Source of the DNA: Sweltsa coloradensis
Lineage: Eukaryota; Arthropoda; Insecta; Plecoptera; Chloroperlidae
Direction: 5' to 3'
Assembly: GCA_024449915.1 (NCBI GenBank)
Contig: JAMZAV010000096.1
Span: forward strand, 124,001 to 188,000
DNA length: 64,000 nucleotides
The translations under genes and the position numbers were made by a program. Below the pieces are notes generated by a model. That model made no database searches. It had not been told where the DNA came from and worked only from the letters and a program-made list of their open reading frames with translations. Of the stretch, positions 57,009 through 64,000 are shown piece by piece (positions within the stretch are counted from its first letter, which is position 1; each line of letters opens with the position of its first letter).

Positions 57009-57478
57009 GTAAGTGATTTGAAACGCTCGATACGATAAGCTAAGACCTCGGATGCAACCACGTAGCTAGACTGGTATCCTCGGCCGTCCTCGTCATTAGT
57101 AGATCAAAGTAGAATGGGCCACTGCAACTCTCAAAATAGTGGCTGCCTTTGCACTGCGTCGTACCAAACTAAACAAGGTTTTAGTTGGTAAGAATATGGA
57201 GATGCGCTAGGAGAGGTAGCTTGGTAATCTAAGGTCTTTGTGCCTGATATAGATGGAGCTGGTGATTTTGAAAATTGTTCATTCATTAAATGTCTTGTTC
57301 AAATGATTGGGCATAGCCACAGTTGCCTTCAATTAATGATAGCCAAAAATATTGCCATTTCAATATAATATTGAGTTTTGGGTATTAGACCTACCTATAG
57401 GCCTGCCGAAATTTTGGTTATCATTAATTAAATTAGGTATTAACTATTAAGTATCAACAAAATATTTGGATAAATTTA
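57009..57478. other. start of intron 14
   Basis: AT-rich, nothing recognised. Confidence 0.5.
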
Positions 57479-58215
57479 TTGGATGAGCGTAGCGAGCAAA
57501 GCGAAGATTCCATTTCACTACACTGGAGAAAAAAATCTGGAATGTTTTTTTGTTTTTTTCTGTATTATTGTGTGTTCGTCAGCACAATTCCGGCTAAACC
57601 GATACTCCAATTGCAATGACATTTTCTGGAGACCTTCGAAATCTCTGAACTTAGAACTGCCACGTTTTTGAGCCCAATTGAAAAATTATTTCTCATGAAA
57701 ATCGCAATTTTACGATTTGTTTTTGATTTTTTTAAAAATTTCCTCGAATTATAACACCTACATGCTTTATCCGATTTTAATGAGTTTTTCACAGAACCAT
57801 AATTTTATGAATTAAGATATTCGTGTGAAATTTGAGTGCAATCGAAAAATTATTTCTCATGAAAATTGGAATTTTACGGGTTTTTTCTTTTTTAAAACAA
57901 TTCTTTGACTTATAACACCTACATGCTTTAACCAATTGTAATAATTTTTTCACAGAACCTTAATTTTATGAATTAATTTATTCGTGTGAAATTTGAGCGC
58001 AACGAAAATATTTTTATGAAAATCACAATTTTACGATTTTTCTTTTTTTAATTACAATTATTAAAAATTAAAATTTTAGTTTATTTTTATTTAATTAAAT
58101 TAATTTTAAAAAACTTCAACTTAGTAATGATTTTTTCACAGAACACAGAAAATCCGCATAGCACATGGCAGTCAATCACAATTACGCTCATCCAACAACG
58201 GCGCGGAGACTTAAG
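57479..58215 (+). mobile_element. Helentron-like element, family 1 variant
   Basis: 5' end TTGGATGAGCGTAGCGAGC, conserved block TTCCGGCTAAACCGATACTCC with ATTGCAATGACATTTTCTGG, and repeated TTTTCACAGAACC and AATTTTACGATTT units. 3' end ACGCTCATCCAACAACG with GCGCGGAGACTTAAG. It is the plus-oriented counterpart of 26165-26788. Confidence 0.62.
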
Positions 58216-61200
58216 GGGAATCTATACGATCGCTAATATTTTGTATTCTTTATTTACTAGTATGTAAACGATGATTCTTTCATTAAAAAAAAAAATTTGA
58301 TTTTTTTTTTTCATGTTTTCGGGCTGTCCCGGAATTTAAACCTTAAACTAAATAGAAGCAGGACAAAAAAAATTTTGTCGAAGATGAATTTTTTTTTTTT
58401 GTAGCTTTTAAAATGATATAACACAAATTTTCATCATTTATCTACTTGTGGAAATTTATGAATTTTTGTGTAAATTGAAACTCGACTTAAGAATCGTCTT
58501 GTTTTTACCTTCTTACATAACGTAAATGGGTTAAAAGTTAAATATTTTTCGTTACTCCTTTATGAACCATTAGCTTTAATTTCACCAAAATACTTATTAT
58601 GTCACAATTTACGAAATTGTTTTCTTTTTTCAAATCCCTTCGTAAACACTAATCGATTTCAGCCTGTACGTTTCGATTGATAGTAACAAATTGCGCGTAC
58701 AGGCAACTCGTTCGGCCGGCCACGAATGCCACCCTTCCGCTCTAGCGCGCGCAGTTGATTCGGGATTCTGGTGTTAGTGTTCAGATGGCGCTAATCTGTC
58801 TTGGTTGTCTTTTGTTATGTATGATAAAGCGCATTTTTCGAGTATAAGTATAAAAATATTGGTTTTTTTTGTGATAGTTTTAAGCGTCTTGTCCGGTAAA
58901 TTTAAAGACGGCTAACACACGTAACAAGGCCGAAAAAAAAAACTCAGTCAACAAATCAAAGCTATTGGCCAAAGTGAGAAACAAATGATAAAGGATGAAG
59001 AATATGACAATGAAAACCACTTAATGCTGGTTTAGCGATACCTTCAAGTAAATTCAGTTAAATCAACTTTTTATGTTATTTTTTGCATATTTAAAGTTGT
59101 GCCATCAAAATCTTATTATTTGGGGGGTAATGGTTTCTTGGGATGCAACTTGTAAACCAAAGTGTAACAGCTCGGGTAGTTGCCTCGAAGAGGCATTCCC
59201 GGCTGCAATCTCTTCGCCGGCCCACACCCCTGTCCATTTTACCCTCAAGAATCAGTCTCGTAGTTGGTTCAGGGCAGCTAACTCTGTCTGGGTACGTGTT
59301 GTGTTCATATACATCACATTGAGAAAGGTTTTATTATAATGTGATGTTTTTAATAAACCGGGTATTAATGAAGGGGAATCTGTAATCAAGGCCGACCAAA
59401 ACAACGTAGTAACAATCGGCAATGCCTAGTGGAGAGAAAAGGAGTTGACAAGAATTACCCACTTCTTTCGCGCACCTTAATTAAGAGTTTCAGTTAAATC
59501 AACTATAATAACTTTAGTATTTATGCATATATTTTGGCCAAATTTATTATTTTGGGGATGGTAAGTAATGGATGGGAAAACAAGCTGCACAGTATTGCAC
59601 TCAAGCAGGCGCTATGAAGGGGGGGCATCTCTGGGCCCGGGCACCCCATTTTTCTCAGACTCAGTCCTCCACTTTCGACACTTGTAGATCCCCAATACTT
59701 CAAACGTCAGAATGATGTTTAAACGAATTGTTTTTTAAACTTTGTATCAAATAGATTTTGTCGAGGGTTACGTTATTTTCGTTCTCACGTACGTATACAA
59801 TTCGCAATGTTAAACTCACTGTTAACAAAAAGTAAAAGTTTCGATAATTTCCAAATTTTGTAGTTTTTAGAAAAAAAATGACAATGGAAGAAAAACGCGA
59901 CCTTATTTGCTATAGCTTGCCACTAGGAAGGGTGGCGTTGGGCGGACCCGCCCCCTACTTTTTGGTGTATCCCCACCGACAGCCACACCAACTAGTTTAA
60001 AAAAGAAGTTTACAATGTGCTGTTGTTATAGTTTAGAAGTTTCTACGTCGTCAGTCTACCAATAACGATACCATTGCAACAAAGTCGTGATGTTAACACA
60101 AAAGAAAATCTGATTTTAAAGGTTACGTTTAAAAAAAAACCCAAGAACGACCTCTTCTCTTGACTTTACCTAGAAGTAATTATCCTTTCTGTTATATTCC
60201 TTGATAAATATTTAATGTATATCCAACCCCAAGTCCTTCGAAAGATGTCACTCTGGTTTGAACCAGGCACTCGTTTACAGTCTACACGCGCACAAACATA
60301 CCCCAAAAGAGTGCATCTTCGTATCTGTTTATTGGAAACGATACACAATAAATACACTAATACATGTCCACACTACAATAATACTAGTACACTTTATTTT
60401 ATTTTATTATACAGTGACCGAATGGTATTAGGTAGTTTGTGAACGGCAACGTTCTTAAGGCTAATGACGCGCAATAAACTAGAAAAATATTCGCCTGTTG
60501 CATTGAGAGTACGAACAACTAACTCTACAGTACAACAATCAGAGATCCCTTACGCAATTATTTATCTTCTTTGACCTTGAGCACAAATACCGATTGGGCT
60601 ATTTATAACGTTGCAATTAATCAACAATTTAAAACAACAGCTAGACCCGGGCGGTCGCCGGCCACTCCGTAACCCACGAGCGTACCTGCACAGTTAACTA
60701 ATACAAATACTAGCAGTTTATTACGTGTGCACCGCCGCACACTTCTTCCACACACCGGTCGATTTGCCGGGCCGTACCACGAGGGCCGCCGATAATTACA
60801 TATTAGTAAGAGTTGTATTATCGTTGCCCCCCGCTATCATCTTTCCACACCGTCATTAGATTCTATGGGCGCGCGTGTAGTAATTGAAGATTGTCAGACT
60901 ATTAGTTTGCCATACATATCCTTACGGGACCGAGCCTAGTCAACGGGCCCGCCAACAATCTGAAATCTAGTCAACCGGGTTGTATTATAATGAATCCTTC
61001 GGTTGACGAGCTGTCAAGGGGCCCGCCAAAAATTTTACTCTAGAGAACCGTTTGTTGATATAATTAACCCTTTATGAAAACACTGTCAACTCAAAACATA
61101 CTTCCTGAGAAAACTTTTTTCAATTATGAATACTGTGTAGTACCATATTCAAACTTCAAACATACTTCCACTGCCAAACAACTCATTCAGCTACATTATG

Positions 61201-61688
61201 CCAAATAACTGTGTAGCCTACTATATTCAAATTAAACTTCACTACCAAATAAGCATTTGTCAATTATGCCAATGCTTCACATTATGCCAATACTGTGTAG
61301 GCCTACCTAGTATTCGCTAAAAAAACAATTAAATACCGGAAAATAAGAAATGTGTAAGAAAATATATTTATCGTTTCCTACTGTTGCCACGGTGGTGATG
61401 TGATGTACAACATGACTGGGTGCCTTATAATACAAAGTGAGGGAGTCCCAGGAAGTGAGTGGGGATTCTCCCCCCCCCCCCACCCGTTCCCCCACTTTTC
61501 CTACGCGCCTGCGAGCCAGTATTTCATATTGAACGTTGTGTTTAATATTTTTAAAACTATTATGCTTTTGATAACCAAATGTAATGTGTATTTGAATTTT
61601 GAAACAACAATGTATGTACTAAATTTAATAGTAATGTGTTACAACAAACGTGAAATGAACATCCAAATACTTTATTGTAATTTTTAGT
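58216..61688. other. 3.5 kb without recognised features
   Basis: AT-rich with GC-richer patches at 58680-58760 and 60640-61030. A 60-codon stretch at 59140-59296 ends next to GTACGT and could look like an exon, but it has no similarity to BTAF1 or to any family I know. CGGGCCCGCCAACAATCTGA and GGGGCCCGCCAAAAATTTTA (60950, 61020) are a diverged pair. Poly-C at 61470-61483. Confidence 0.4.
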
Positions 61689-62114
61689 GGGGATTTGGAA
61701 GTGCTAGGAGAGCCCGGAGAATCATCTGATGACCTACCCGAGTTAATAGTAGTTGCAGACAAGAAAAAAACAGAAAGACTCGACGAAGTGATACCAGGAC
61801 GACGGGTCGTAAACATCGCCCACCTCCTCAAGGAGCTGACAGCTTTATCGTCTCATGGCTTGAAGTGCACCTATGGGAGATATGATTGTATTTCCGAACG
61901 CCGGTCTGGAATCTTTTCCGAACTTGTGTATCGCTGCAATGTATGCAATTCGCAAAAGTCAATTACCACGGAAGTGCTAAACAAGGAGGAGGAAGTGAAT
62001 AACGGATTTGTGTGGGGAGCTCTTTCGGTTGGTCTTGGCCATTCTCAGGCGCAGGAAATGATGGGTTGTTTTCAACAGTATTTTGACGTTTTCACTGTTT
62101 ACGTCTATGAATGA
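61689..62114 (+). pseudogene. Mutator-like transposase, N-terminal fragment
   Basis: Open frame (ATG at 61695 by alternative reading) with GRRVVNIAHLLKELTAL, then CTYGRYDCISERRSG, YRCNVCNSQKSITTE and NGFVWGALSVGLGHSQAQEM then MGCF. This resembles the domain ahead of the catalytic core in Mutator-like transposases of invertebrates: RxVxI, a CxxC pair, then a 'G-x-G-(F/H)-x-Q-x-E' helix. After MMGCF the match stops and the frame ends 15 codons later, so the catalytic part is missing. It may be a truncated transposon or a captured exon (acceptor TTTTTAG at 61688). Assignment from memory of the family. Confidence 0.55.
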
Positions 62115-64000
62115 AATTTCGTTTTTTATAAATATGGATCATTTAAAATAATCGAAATCAAAATTCTCATCAAAATTCAGTCATGAGGTCGAGTATCGGT
62201 ATCGAACTAACACGACGAATGTGCAGAAAAAAAACTACAATGAAACCATAATAGTATCGCCGGTGATCGAATCGCCAGGTTGGAGAGCACGCGCGATTCG
62301 ACCCCCCCCCCTCCCCCTCCCACAGGCCTGCCGCGCACACAACCAGACAGGACAGAGGTGAACCATCAGCGCGTTACTTCGCAATGGCATATCAATCTGT
62401 GACAATCGAAATCCTCGTTCGTTAGATACTGTGCATGTATCTAACCTATCATCTACTATGAATCTATCATCTACTAATAAATGTTGTATATTTTTTTCTT
62501 TTCGAATAGGCTACTGATCGTTGTTTTATTTTTTTGAATTTGTTATTTTTCCTTGATTGTTTACATTTACGTGGAGGAGTGTAGTGACGTAGTGAGCTAA
62601 GCAAGAGTCCAAATTCAATTTGACTATCCATCAACGCGAAAGTAAAAATAAGTTGTCCTTATGTTTGATTACGCTGAAATTGGTTTAGCTAGCACTGCCG
62701 TATAATAATATCCACCGTAATGGGTGAAGTAGGCCTATCGCTCTGTCAAGCACTCCGTCAGTCAGAAACCTTTATACAGGTTTCTCTAATCGAACTATGT
62801 TCTCCCCGCCCAAGGTCACGCCCATAATCAAAAACCACTTGAGCACTCAAATATTTTAACATAACGATTATTGATTATGACCACTTGTTTTTTCATTTTT
62901 TTTCCACATTGATTCCCAAACAAATAATGTTTTTACATCGATTCAAATATTGTTGAAATGTGTTCGATGTAGACTCAATTTTATTGCACGTAGACGTAGG
63001 CGTCCATGACAGATGTAGTCTTGGCAACACATTAGTATGATAAAGTTACTATTTTATGTAATAAGTAATAACCTATAAAGACAAGTTTTAAAAATTAAAA
63101 TAAATAACAAAATATGTTATATATTGTAAAATGTGTGTTTTGTATATTTTGTATTTTGTATTGATATAGATCGACTACGGAAGCGCGTAATAATTATGTG
63201 TAACATGTAGACTGTGGAGGTTTCATTAGCTCATATCATAGTACATAATATGTATAAGTTGTGAAGTTGTCTTGGAAGTAAGCATGTAATAATTAATTAT
63301 GTATTTATACATGATGGTATTTTAGAGAGAAATTAAAAGTGCCTACTTTGGGATCTTCTGCTATCCGGACAGATGTGGTATACGTGTACTTGGTTCTTTG
63401 GTAATATTGCCACGTATATTATTATAATTAGACCAACGTTTGAATTATAATAAATGTGGCAATAGGCCTACACTTGATTATATTCATATGATGTAAAATG
63501 TTGGTTAAAAGTCTGCCCAGTAAGATAAGGGCTGGGACTGAATACATTGTTCCCTTAGTTTTGTAATTTCTACGCGTCCTACCTCTTATAACCAAATTCC
63601 ACACTATCTGAAGGATGTTCTTGCTGTAATTGAGAGGACGAACAATAAACAAGACATTGCATAATATATTATGTTATTTTCTCCTTCATTTCCTTCACCC
63701 GCTCTCGTTCTCTCAAGAGAGGACAATGTATCCGATGTCATCCATTTACTGCCTATCTCAAGGCTGAAGTATAGACAGACGACAATCAACATCACACTCA
63801 CTAACCGTCGGGTTTGTCCACATATTATTGTGTAGTAAATTGCATAGGCGTATGTATTTTTCCCATTATCAAGAATAATTTTCATTTCACTACACACAAA
63901 TCATTCGAACATAACACTATTTACGACGTGTCCCAATTTGATTGTCATTATTGTTTTTTGTTTCCTTGATGTGCGAGTTCGCGGCTAGAAGCCAGCCGTT
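62115..64000. other. right end of window, nothing recognised
   Basis: AT-rich, with a poly-C/CCCCCTCC run at 62300-62322. A word GACTATCCATCAACGCGAAAG at about 62621 resembles a Helentron-like 3' end fragment. No BTAF1 exon, RNA gene or transposase is seen. Confidence 0.45.

Noticed and set aside
59073..59339. possible next BTAF1 exon ending at GTACGT
   Set aside because: The peptide has no resemblance to the BTAF1 sequence expected after exon 14, and phase does not fit a single leftover-base completion without forcing.

Overview
The window is nuclear DNA from an animal, very probably an invertebrate and most likely an arthropod (an insect is my guess, not a proof). Evidence: one spliced gene with short GC-rich exons in long AT-rich introns, and a dense load of eukaryotic transposons (Penelope, CR1/Jockey-type and RTE-like LINEs, copia and gypsy-type LTR elements, hAT, Tc1/mariner-pogo, Mutator-like and Helentron-like elements, and a 5S-rRNA-derived SINE). 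The palindromic word AGGCCTA is scattered through the non-coding DNA and nearly absent from the exons.

The only host gene I can support is the 5' half of BTAF1 (Mot1/TAF172), the Swi2/Snf2-family ATPase that strips TBP from promoter DNA. Fourteen consecutive plus-strand exons lie between 5701 and 57008, about 784 codons, all open and with compatible splice phases. They encode the N-terminal HEAT-repeat/TBP-binding part. The first coding exon lies upstream of what I can recognise. The C-terminal half, including the ATPase, was not found and must lie to the right. One intron uses a GC donor.

Layout. 1-2500: Penelope remnant, a decayed copy of part of a BTAF1 exon, SINE and Helentron-like fragments. 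2521-5096: a 45-bp minisatellite split by a Helentron-like element and by a hAT element with a perfect 8-bp target duplication. 5701-14676: exons 1-5, with an RTE-like LINE interrupted by a TIR element, and a 5S-derived SINE. 14677-34991: a 20.3-kb intron built from nested insertions: hAT pseudogene > second hAT > minus-strand LINE > a gypsy-type LTR element, a LINE fragment and a TA-flanked TIR element > Helentron-like copies > another LINE. 34992-36695: exons 6-8. 36696-47349: a 10.7-kb intron with a pogo-like element, a foldback and a nearly complete copia element. 47350-57008: exons 9-14 among minisatellites and DNA transposons. 57009-64000: no further BTAF1 exon seen; a Helentron-like copy and a Mutator-like transposase fragment.

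The most unusual pattern is that five BTAF1 splice junctions sit in or against tandem duplications. A 30-bp array regenerates the exon-1 donor ten times. A 46-bp array abuts the exon-10 acceptor. A 50-bp array starts at the exon-11 donor. The exon-12 and exon-13 acceptors are each duplicated (44 bp and 69 bp). A second theme is a set of related Helentron-like families sharing a GCGTTTTCCTAG-type terminus, subterminal inverted repeats such as GGATGAGC/GCTCATCC, and an internal conserved block.
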